From positions 1 to 27,867 of the forward strand of contig CANRQH010000006.1 of assembly GCA_947632745.1 (NCBI GenBank): 27,867 bases of DNA, in the 5' to 3' direction. This stretch comes from an uncultured Clostridia bacterium. GTDB taxonomy: Bacteria; Bacillota; Clostridia; TANB77; CAG-508. This document shows, one piece after another, positions 1 through 6,712 of the stretch (positions are counted from its first letter, which is position 1; the number at the start of each line of letters is the position of its first letter). Below the pieces are notes generated by a model, which worked only from the letters and a program-made list of their open reading frames with translations, did not search any database and was not told the DNA's origin. The position numbers and the translations under genes were made by a program.

Positions 1-615
1 TTCTCTTAAATATCTTATTAAATCATTTTTGTATAAAATAAATTGCTGAGATTTAGCTACTTCTTCCATTTTTACTGCATAGAATGTTTTTATATAATCT
101 TGATAGTCTTGGTTTAATCTTTTAAAATCGTTATTTAAATTTTCCCACCAACTATGCACATCTGCTTCACTCTGCATACTTACTTTTTCAATATTTTCTA
201 TTTCTTCTTTTATTCTTTCAATTAATTTTGGTTCTAAAGACGCTCCTTCAATATGTAAATTTTCAAGTTTTATTACTAATCTTTCTATTTCTACTGCATA
301 TTCTGATAATTGATATCTAAATTTTCTATGCTTAAATTCTTCAACAGTAGTTACATTATTAGTGTCCTGAATTGCTGTTAAATTTCCCCATTCTACTAAT
401 GCTTCTAAATCACTTTCGCACATTTCAAGTGTATATTCTTCAAAATTATTTTTATCCTTTAACTCATTAAATACTTCTTCTTTGTATAACATATAATTAA
501 TTCTTTCATATTGCTCGTAAAAATATCTAAGTATTGGTCTATATCTTTTTGTATTTTCCGTAGTTAAATATGATGTTTCTGTTATTTTTTTAGATAATTG
601 TTCATTAATTTCCAT
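1..615 (-). CDS. jetA: Wadjet type III JetA (DUF2397/TIGR02677), 5' part, runs off left edge
   Basis: The frame is open from the ATG at 615 to the first base (205 codons), with AAGGAAAA eight to nine bases upstream as ribosome binding site. The translation has the N-terminal pattern of TIGR02677/DUF2397: TENTKRYRPILRYFY, then YERINYMLYKEEVF, VEWGNLTAIQDT, TVEEFKHRKFRYQLS and YAVEIERLV. Family knowledge: DUF2397 proteins lie in a cluster with DUF2398, an SMC/SbcC-like ATPase and DUF2399, which is Wadjet type III, a system that cleaves closed-circular plasmid DNA. JetA is the kleisin-like partner of the SMC-like JetC. The remaining jet genes should lie to the left, outside the window, so completeness is unknown. 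A hairpin sits just upstream (640-666). In-frame CGG is absent here; the one CGGA (556-560) falls across ACG-GAA. Confidence 0.85.
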   Translation of the reverse strand, partial: MEINEQLSKKITETSYLTTENTKRYRPILRYFYEQYERINYMLYKEEVFNELKDKNNFEEYTLEMCESDLEALVEWGNLTAIQDTNNVTTVEEFKHRKFRYQLSEYAVEIERLVIKLENLHIEGASLEPKLIERIKEEIENIEKVSMQSEADVHSWWENLNNDFKRLNQDYQDYIKTFYAVKMEEVAKSQQFILYKNDLIRYLRE

Positions 616-639
616 AATATTTTCCTTTATAAAAAAATT

Positions 640-666
640 AAAAGAGTAGTTGTTTTCTACTCTTTT
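640..666 (-). terminator. Hairpin with U-tract in the jetA leader
   Basis: AAAAGAGTAG (640-649) and CTACTCTTTT (657-666) form a perfect 10-bp stem with a 7-base loop. On the minus strand it is followed by TAATTTTTTT, the form of an intrinsic terminator, only about 25 bases before the jetA ATG. On the plus strand it is followed by GTTTTTT, so it could act both ways. It may insulate or attenuate jetA; no alternative antiterminator pairing was identified. Confidence 0.55.
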
Positions 667-729
667 GTTTTTTATATTATACACCTCTTTGTAGCTTTTG
701 TCTAGATATAAATAAAAGAAAACTAAGAT

Positions 730-750
730 ATAGGTTATATAATAACCTAT
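730..750. terminator. Small AT-rich inverted repeat, possible terminator
   Basis: ATAGGTTAT (730-738) and ATAACCTAT (742-750) pair with a 3-base loop. T-rich sequence follows on the plus strand (CTTCTTTT) and, after an A-rich start, on the minus strand. It lies between the radical SAM terminator and the jetA leader, so it could be a second stop signal or a jetA operator. The evidence is only the symmetry. Confidence 0.3.
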
Positions 751-800
751 CTTCTTTTAACTGTTAAGCTTTTTCTATACTATCTACAACAAAAGTTAAA

Positions 801-833
801 ACTCCGGCAACCTCATAATGAAGTTGCCGGAGT
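801..833 (-). terminator. GC-rich intrinsic terminator of the radical SAM gene
   Basis: ACTCCGGCAAC (801-811) and GTTGCCGGAGT (823-833) form a perfect 11-bp stem with an 11-base loop. On the minus strand it is followed by TTTAACTTTTGTT and starts 28 bases after the radical SAM stop. Its GC content is far above the surroundings, like the terminator at 15032-15056, the other stand-alone GC-richer gene. Confidence 0.8.
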
Positions 834-860
834 CGGACGTTTCTAGCCCTCTAGATCTTT

Positions 861-1700
861 TTAGATTCTTCTCAGTCTGTCAATTAAAGGCTGGAATAAC
901 ATCATCTGAGCCTCAATTTCATGATTGGGAATGATTTTGTCTTTGTCCGAATGATTGAATCTGCTGTGTAAGATGCCATCGGGATCAACACTGAATTTGA
1001 GATGACCGGGATTTAGTTGCATATTTCCGAGTCTAACAATTACCCCGTTTTTCATCTTGTAACTGGCTTTATTACCATCACAGATTATGTCCTGTTCAGG
1101 CATTGTCAAAAGTTTGTTGTGCAGGTACGGCACGAACTGATGTAAATATGCGTATGGATTGCTAGGATTAAGGGTTCTCACCTTTACTCCCATTCCAAGA
1201 TTTAAAGCTGAATTTACTACCGACATCAGTCTACCCTCGGTTTGGTAGTTTTCCATGGTAGCCATTATATATAGCTTTATTCTTGACTTCCATTCACTTT
1301 GAGGCATTAACATAAATTCTAATCCTGGCTCATAAGAGAACCGAATTTCATCTACAATGCCATCAAGTTCTCGCAAAACATCCATGCGAATGCCGTTCGT
1401 GAACATGTTTACTTGAAACCCTTGTTCTTTTGCTAATTTTGCCAAATTAACAACATCAGGATGCACAGTAGGTTCTCCACCATGCAAGTACAGCATCTTA
1501 AAATCAAGTTCCTTTGCAATATGCATTGCATCTACAAATGCTTTTTCTGTCATAAACTTTTTAGAATGTACATTAGGTTCGATACAATACGGACACGCTT
1601 TGTTACATGCGTACGTAATGAGGAAATAAATCTGTCGTAAATCCTCATTTTCTAGGGGATGTGGTACGATTCCACATTTTAGTTTTTTCCGTGGTTGCAT
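861..1700 (-). CDS. Stand-alone radical SAM protein, probably horizontally acquired
   Basis: The 279-residue product has the 4Fe-4S/SAM motif CNKACPYC (Cys32, 36, 39) and a LHGGEPTVHP stretch near residue 75, as in radical SAM TIM barrels; no SPASM-type cysteine-rich C-terminus is seen. The substrate is unknown. I chose ATG 1700 rather than the upstream ATG at 1724 because GAAAGGA lies eight bases before it. Base and codon use differ from the neighbours: many CCG, GGC, CTG and CGC codons, with in-frame CGG arginine at residues 4 and 120. It has its own consensus promoter (1758-1786) and GC-rich terminator (801-833), so it is a one-gene cassette. Codon 4 is CGG followed by AAA, the very context that marks the frame breaks elsewhere in this window. 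If CGGA were read as glycine here, translation would stop three codons later. Confidence 0.85.
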   Translation of the reverse strand: MQPRKKLKCGIVPHPLENEDLRQIYFLITYACNKACPYCIEPNVHSKKFMTEKAFVDAMHIAKELDFKMLYLHGGEPTVHPDVVNLAKLAKEQGFQVNMFTNGIRMDVLRELDGIVDEIRFSYEPGLEFMLMPQSEWKSRIKLYIMATMENYQTEGRLMSVVNSALNLGMGVKVRTLNPSNPYAYLHQFVPYLHNKLLTMPEQDIICDGNKASYKMKNGVIVRLGNMQLNPGHLKFSVDPDGILHSRFNHSDKDKIIPNHEIEAQMMLFQPLIDRLRRI

Positions 1701-1757
1701 TTTGTTCGTCCTTTCTTGAAACATTTTGTAAGGCTATTGCCTCAGGTTACATAATGT

Positions 1758-1786
1758 ATTATAGCATTTTTTTCCTATATTTTCAA
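1758..1786 (-). promoter_or_regulatory. Sigma-A promoter of the radical SAM gene
   Basis: Minus strand: TTGAAA (1781-1786), 17-bp spacer, TATAAT (1758-1763). It reads into the radical SAM start at 1700 with a leader of about 50 bases. Confidence 0.8.
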
Positions 1787-1790
1787 GATT

Positions 1791-2315
1791 TTATCTTTCA
1801 AAATAATTTAAATAATTATTTGTAAAACTTTTTAATTTTTCTTTTTTTGTTTCTAACAAATCTATTAATTTATTAGCTTCACTATATGCCATCTCATATT
1901 CTTCTTTTGTAATGTCATTTGTTTTTAAAGCATTTTCTAGTTCGTCTTCGTCTAATAACATAATTTCTCCATTGGGCTTTACTACCACATCTAAATATAA
2001 ATCTTCTTCATATGGTACACCATTTTCTTTTCCTATTTCATTTGAAATATCAAAATACCATTCTATTATCTCTCTATTTTCATTATAAAATGTAGATAAT
2101 TTTACTTTAGAATTATAATCATAAAACTCTAATAACCTATAGTTATTATCTATTATGACTTTACCATTTGATAAAGTTATTTTAATATCAGCATTTTTAA
2201 AGTTGTAGTAGCAAATATCTCCCTTAAAATAATTATCATTAATACTTTTTACTAAATATATTAAATCACTATTAGGTTTATCTATTTTATGTCTATTAGC
2301 ATATCTTTTTTTCAA
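1791..2315 (-). CDS. DUF402 domain protein (nucleoside diphosphatase-like)
   Basis: This 174-residue protein has the DUF402 signature in its second half: an aromatic-rich EWYFDIS stretch, PYEEDLYLDVVV, GEIMLLDEDELENAL and ITKEEYEMAYSEA. Characterised relatives, such as nucleoside tri-/diphosphatases and FomD, use clustered Asp/Glu to bind metal and hydrolyse nucleotides; the DLYLD and DEDEL acids fit. The start is a TTG at 2315, with GAGGT eight bases upstream inside the end of the preceding gene and only one base between the genes, so translation is probably coupled to the DUF362 gene. The function in this organism is unknown. Confidence 0.75.
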   Translation of the reverse strand: MKKRYANRHKIDKPNSDLIYLVKSINDNYFKGDICYYNFKNADIKITLSNGKVIIDNNYRLLEFYDYNSKVKLSTFYNENREIIEWYFDISNEIGKENGVPYEEDLYLDVVVKPNGEIMLLDEDELENALKTNDITKEEYEMAYSEANKLIDLLETKKEKLKSFTNNYLNYFER

Positions 2316-2316
2316 T

Positions 2317-3198
2317 CTAATCTACCTCAATTAATTCATATTCTCTAGAGCCAATTCCAAGTTCTTCTGCTGCTTCTATTGTATGAATTCCATGTCTTGA
2401 TTCAATTCTTTCTACTAAGTGATCTCTTCCTGGGTCATTTGAATTATATACTAAATCTATACATGCTTGGTCTATTGCTACTGGATCTAAACTTGCTAAA
2501 ATCCCAATATCTTCCATACATGGGTCTTCTGCAACATTGCAACAATCACAGTCAACACTCATATTGCACATAATATTTATATATAAAATATTTTCTCCAA
2601 ATTTTTTAGTTACACTACTTGCTGCATCTGCCATAGCTTCTAGGAATTTTATTTGGTCTGCTTTAAACATTTCTTCATAACTTGCATTTTCTTTACCTGT
2701 ACAATGGATATATCTTTTTCCTTTTCCAGATGCAACACCTATTGATAATTGTTTTAATGCTCCACCATATCCTCCCATAGGATGTCCTTTAAAATGAGAC
2801 AAAACAAGCATTGAATCATAATTATCTATATTTTTACCAACATAGTTTTTCTTAATTACTTTTCCATTTGGTATTTCTAATACCTTGTCCTCTCCTTCTG
2901 AATCTAAAATATCTACATTAAAATATTTTGTCCAACCATGTTCTTCCATTAATTCTTTGTGTTTTTCAGTTGTATCTCTTGCACCATCATATGCAGTATT
3001 GCATTCAACTACTGTTCCATTTACATGTTCTACTATATTTTTAACCATTTCTGGTCTAATATAGTTTTGGTTTCCTCTTTCCCCAGAGTGTAATTTTACT
3101 GCAACCTTTCCTGGTAATTTTTTTTCAAGTACATCATACATTTTTACAATACTTTCTGGTGTTATCTCTTTACAAAAATAAACTTTTGATTTTTCCAT
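2317..3198 (-). CDS. DUF362 family Fe-S cluster protein
   Basis: From the internal ATG at 3198 the product is 293 residues and starts MEKSKVYF, the usual start of clostridial DUF362 proteins. It carries NTAYDGARDTTEKH, SHFKGHPMGGYGGALKQL and the cysteine-rich NMSVDCDCCNVAEDPCMED, probably Fe-S ligands, followed by DPVAIDQACIDLVY. DUF362 proteins are putative iron-sulphur proteins of unknown reaction. AGAAAGG lies about ten bases before this ATG, supporting independent initiation. The frame is also open upstream without a stop into the beta-helix protein (3199-3874), so a 518-residue fusion could be made. It is translationally coupled to the DUF402 gene downstream. Confidence 0.8.
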   Translation of the reverse strand: MEKSKVYFCKEITPESIVKMYDVLEKKLPGKVAVKLHSGERGNQNYIRPEMVKNIVEHVNGTVVECNTAYDGARDTTEKHKELMEEHGWTKYFNVDILDSEGEDKVLEIPNGKVIKKNYVGKNIDNYDSMLVLSHFKGHPMGGYGGALKQLSIGVASGKGKRYIHCTGKENASYEEMFKADQIKFLEAMADAASSVTKKFGENILYINIMCNMSVDCDCCNVAEDPCMEDIGILASLDPVAIDQACIDLVYNSNDPGRDHLVERIESRHGIHTIEAAEELGIGSREYELIEVD

Positions 3199-3874
3199 AA
3201 AATCACAACCTTTCTTTTCTACTATTTCATTTTGATTTTTATAAATACTATTTTCTTCTACAAAACCTCTTACAGATGAAAGAGGATAAATATTTGTATT
3301 TCTTCCAACAATAGTTCCTGGATTTAGTACAGAACCACAACCAATTTCCGAATTATCTCCTATAATTGCTCCTAATTTTCGTAAATTCGTTTCTATTTTG
3401 TTTGTATTAAATGTTATTTTTATTTGTGTTTTATCTGATTTTAAATTTGAAGTTATACTTCCTGCTCCCATATGAGCTTTATACCCTAAAATTGAATCTC
3501 CAACATAATTATAATGTGGCACTTGAGCTTCATTAAATAAAATAACATTTTTAAGTTCTGAAGAATTTCCGTACAACACATTTTTTTCCTATTATTGCAT
3601 TTCCTCTAATAAATGCTGAATGCCTTATTTCAGCATTTTCGTCAATAATACATGGTGCTTGTATGCATGCTGTTTTTGCAACTATAGCAGATTTTGCCAC
3701 CCATATATTTTCTTCTATTTCTTGAAATTTTTCCTTATCTAATGATTTTCCTAAATTAATTATAAAATCTTTTATTTTAGGAATACTTTCCCATGGATAT
3801 TTACAATCTTTAAATATATTTACTGCTATTGTTTGATTTAAGTCAAGTAAATTATTTATTTCTAATTTTTCCAT
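3199..3874 (-). CDS. Left-handed beta-helix (hexapeptide-repeat) protein, frameshifted at CGGA 3571-3568
   Basis: Start ATG 3874 has AAGGAG about ten bases upstream; the longer open frame begins inside a repeat and is not used. After an alpha-helical N-terminus, hexapeptide repeats follow: IWVAKSAIVAKTACIQAP, IRHSAFIRGNAIIGKKCVV, then after the break GNSSELKNVILFNEAQVPHY, VGDSILGYKAHMGAGSIT and IGDNSEIGCGSVLNPGTIVG. This resembles the GlmU C-terminal domain and related sugar-nucleotide acyltransferases. The gene follows the UAP1-like pyrophosphorylase, so the pair may work like a split GlmU. The reading frame breaks after codon 101: GTA, then C, then GGA. Omitting the C at 3571 gives VVGNSSELKN, where the family has glycine. 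The corrected part is 225 residues and then continues in frame into the DUF362 protein. Confidence 0.75.
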
Positions 3875-3896
3875 ATTTATATAACTCCTTCTTTTT

Positions 3897-3956
3897 GTAC
3901 AAAAAAGAACCGGTCCCATTTGGACATGTACAAAAAAGAACCGGTCCCTGTTGTAC
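3897..3956 (-). repeat. REP-like repeat cluster A (2 units)
   Basis: Two direct units of about 31 bp with the core GAACCGGTCCC on the plus strand lie between the UAP1-like stop and the beta-helix gene. Read in the direction of the upstream gene, each unit is GTCC (or GTAC) - loop - GGGACCGGTTCTTTTTTGTAC. The same unit forms clusters B, C and D. Confidence 0.9.
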
Positions 3957-5149
3957 TATATAACATTATAATAATTTTCATAAATCTTTTTTGCAGTCTC
4001 AGGGCTATCTATTCCTTCTTTATTTTTTATTGGTGCAAATTCCTCTTCCCTTTTTACTCTCATAACTAACATATCATCTAAATATTTAAATCCATCAAAT
4101 ATAAATGTTTCAAATTTATATAAATTATTCTTTTTAGCTATATGATATGTTAAGTTTTGATTTGATATTTTTTCTATTGCATCTAAGCTCAAAAGATGGC
4201 TTATTATGTTTGCATCTCCAAAAATTAATTCACCAAATTTATTACATTGAATTCTCATTTTTTCAGGTAATTCTATGTATTCTACTATACCTGGTTTTCC
4301 ATCTCTTTTACAATAAACCCCTACATTTTCTTCTGGGTATGCTTTAGCAACTGACTTTGATGCTATTTGCATATTTTGTTTTATTGTTAAACCAATAAAA
4401 ACTGTATCTATTGGTTTTACCATTATGTTGTCTACTCCAAATATATATACCCATTTTATATTTTTGTTTTTCATATCTTCTATTATTTTTTGTTTTTTTA
4501 AGGCTGTAAATACCCCACCATTGCCATCTGAACCTGTTTTTATTAAACCATTTTCAACTACCATTTTTCCTTCTTCAGTTAGCATAGGTAGTTCCCCTTG
4601 GGTGAAAAATTTTATTTTTTGCTTATTATATCCAAAATAATTATGTTCTTTAAAAAATTCTATTGTTTGTTTATTATTTTGATTGCTTGTCATTATATAC
4701 CAATATGGAAGTACTCCATATAGCTGTTTTGATTTCTTTAGGGTTTCAGCCAATATTTCAAAAATATATTTTCCATTTTCTCCAATGTCTAATTTATATG
4801 CACCTTTTGGTCCATTACAGCCAAGCCTTGTTCCTTGACCTCCTGCCATTGTAACTACAGCATATTCGTTATTTTTTATTATTTGCTCACCAATTTGTTT
4901 TATTTCTTTAAGTTCTTGAGAGTCTATTTTTTGCTTGTCTATATAATCAATTGGTGTTATTTGGTCTTCTTCCATTTCTTGCTTTATTTTTGTGCTCTTA
5001 TAAAGCTCAGCCATTTTTTCAAAATCTATTTCAAGAATTTGCTTTATTATATTTTGCTGTTCTTCTGAACTCATTTTCTCAATTATTTCAATAATATGCT
5101 CTTGATTATATTGCTTAAGCTTATTCTCAATATCCTTTTTATCTAACAT
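3956..5149 (-). CDS. UAP1-like UTP--sugar-1-phosphate uridylyltransferase (UDPGP family)
   Basis: The 397-residue protein has the UDPGP/UAP1 nucleotide-binding loop MAGGQGTRLG (101-110) followed by the PKG lysine (115). Further landmarks are YWYIMTSNQNN, a FFTQGELPML segment, TGSDGNGGVF (substrate loop) and YIFGVDNIMVKP. Proteins of this family make UDP-GlcNAc, UDP-GalNAc or UDP-glucose from UTP and the sugar 1-phosphate; the eukaryotic-type UAP1 branch is less common in bacteria than GlmU. ATG 5149 has AAGGGTG upstream. The next gene is a GlmU-C-like beta-helix protein. This suggests a UDP-amino-sugar route, but the sugar cannot be fixed from the sequence. A REP cluster starts right at its stop. 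Confidence 0.85.
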   Translation of the reverse strand: MLDKKDIENKLKQYNQEHIIEIIEKMSSEEQQNIIKQILEIDFEKMAELYKSTKIKQEMEEDQITPIDYIDKQKIDSQELKEIKQIGEQIIKNNEYAVVTMAGGQGTRLGCNGPKGAYKLDIGENGKYIFEILAETLKKSKQLYGVLPYWYIMTSNQNNKQTIEFFKEHNYFGYNKQKIKFFTQGELPMLTEEGKMVVENGLIKTGSDGNGGVFTALKKQKIIEDMKNKNIKWVYIFGVDNIMVKPIDTVFIGLTIKQNMQIASKSVAKAYPEENVGVYCKRDGKPGIVEYIELPEKMRIQCNKFGELIFGDANIISHLLSLDAIEKISNQNLTYHIAKKNNLYKFETFIFDGFKYLDDMLVMRVKREEEFAPIKNKEGIDSPETAKKIYENYYNVI

Positions 5150-5316
5150 TTTATCACCCTTAATATTATATTGATTTTCACGATAGATTTTACATCAAAT
5201 GTTAATTTTGTACAACATTTTTTTAGAATTTTTTTAATTTATTTTTTTTATAAGTATTTTTTATTTTTAGCTATAACAGATTTTTTAATAAATTCTGTTA
5301 TAACTATAAATTTTAA

Positions 5317-6690
5317 TTATAAATTTAATATTAAAGTTGCAAATTTGAAAAATACTAAAATAGAACACATATCTACAATTGTAGAAATAATCGGCGCCGC
5401 CATTATTGCAGGGTCAAGTTTTAATTTTTTTGCAAGTATAGGTAAAACTCCTCCAACTAATTTTGCAATTATTGCTGTTGTAATTAAAGTTAATCCAACA
5501 ACTAATGCAAGATTTATTATATTATTTGCATATTCATTGCCATATTGAAGAAAAATCCTTACTGCTGTAACTAATGCAAGTATTATGCCAACCATTAATG
5601 CAACTCTTATTTCCTTCCATATAACTTTTAATACATCTGATATTTTTATTTCATCTAAAGCTAGACCTCTTATTATTAAAGTTGAGCTTTGTGAACCACA
5701 ATTTCCTCCAGTATCCATTATCATAGGAATAAATGAAACCAATATTGGAACTACTGCAAAAGCACTTTCATATTTTTGTATTATTGTTCCTGTAATTGTT
5801 GAAGAAAGCATTAATACTAATAACCAGAAAATTCTGTTTTTTGCATGTTTAAATACACTTGTTTTAAAATAAGTGTCTTCATTTGGAATTAATGCTGCCA
5901 TTTTTTCAAAGTCTTCTGTGTTTTCATCTTGGATTACATCTATTGCATCATCTATTGTTACAATTCCAACTAATCTATTTTCTTTGTCTACCACAGGCAT
6001 TGCAATATAATTGTATTTGTCAAACATTTTTGCAACATTTTCTTGATCTTCTGTTGTTAATACACTTATTGGATTTTCTTCCATAATTTCTGTAATTTTT
6101 TTATCTCTATCTGCAATAAGCATTTCTTTTACATCTACAAAACCAAGCAATTTTCTCGATTTATCTACAACATATGCATAATATACAGTTTCCTTTTTTA
6201 AACCTGTTTTTCTTATTATTTCAAAACCATCTTGTATTGTAATATCTTCTTTAAATTCTATAAACTCTGTTGTCATAATGCTTCCAGCACTATCTTCTGG
6301 ATAATTTAAAAGTTCATTTATAATTTTTCTATCCTGTAAACCAACATTTTTTAAAATTCTTTTTACAACAGATGATGGCATTTCTTCTATTAAATCAACT
6401 GTATCATCCATAAATAGCTCATTTACTACGGTTTTTAATTCTTTATCTGTAAACATATTTATTAATTTTTCTTGTAAATCTGAGTCTAGCTCTGCAAATA
6501 CTTCTGCAGCTTTTACTTTTGTTAAAAGTCTGTAAATAATTAGTATTTCTTCTTCTTCTAATTCTTCAAAGAGCGACGGGAAGTCTGCACTATTAATATT
6601 CTCCAGCATATTATGTAACTCATTTATTTTTTTTTCTTTAATTAATTTTTTTATTTTTTCTTGTAAATCTTGTTCTTGCATTCCTTCCAT
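5317..6690 (-). CDS. mgtE: Magnesium transporter MgtE
   Basis: The 457-residue protein shows MgtE architecture. An acidic helical N domain (about 10-130) includes FAELDSDLQEKLI and DLIEEMPSSVVKRIL. Two CBS domains (about 135-260) follow, with YPEDSAGSIMTTEF and NYIAMPVVDKENRLVGIVTIDDAIDVI. Five membrane segments (about 285-455) contain the conserved pore stretch PMIMDTGGNCGSQSSTLIIRG. It is a Mg2+ channel gated by cytosolic Mg2+. AAAGGGG lies eight bases before ATG 6690; the upstream GTG at 6699 overlaps this site and is rejected. It follows the RelA/SpoT-like gene with a 22-base gap. A 9-bp inverted repeat lies beyond its stop (5272-5280/5294-5302). Confidence 0.95.
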   Translation of the reverse strand: MEGMQEQDLQEKIKKLIKEKKINELHNMLENINSADFPSLFEELEEEEILIIYRLLTKVKAAEVFAELDSDLQEKLINMFTDKELKTVVNELFMDDTVDLIEEMPSSVVKRILKNVGLQDRKIINELLNYPEDSAGSIMTTEFIEFKEDITIQDGFEIIRKTGLKKETVYYAYVVDKSRKLLGFVDVKEMLIADRDKKITEIMEENPISVLTTEDQENVAKMFDKYNYIAMPVVDKENRLVGIVTIDDAIDVIQDENTEDFEKMAALIPNEDTYFKTSVFKHAKNRIFWLLVLMLSSTITGTIIQKYESAFAVVPILVSFIPMIMDTGGNCGSQSSTLIIRGLALDEIKISDVLKVIWKEIRVALMVGIILALVTAVRIFLQYGNEYANNIINLALVVGLTLITTAIIAKLVGGVLPILAKKLKLDPAIMAAPIISTIVDMCSILVFFKFATLILNL

Positions 6691-6712
6691 TTTTATCACC
6701 CCTTTAAAATTT

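Noticed and set aside
3875..3919. Longer start for the beta-helix gene at 3919
   Set aside because: It lies within REP cluster A, has no conserved sequence, and a good ribosome binding site serves ATG 3874.
5272..5302. 9-bp inverted repeat after mgtE as an intrinsic terminator
   Set aside because: On the minus strand it is followed by A-rich, not U-rich, sequence.
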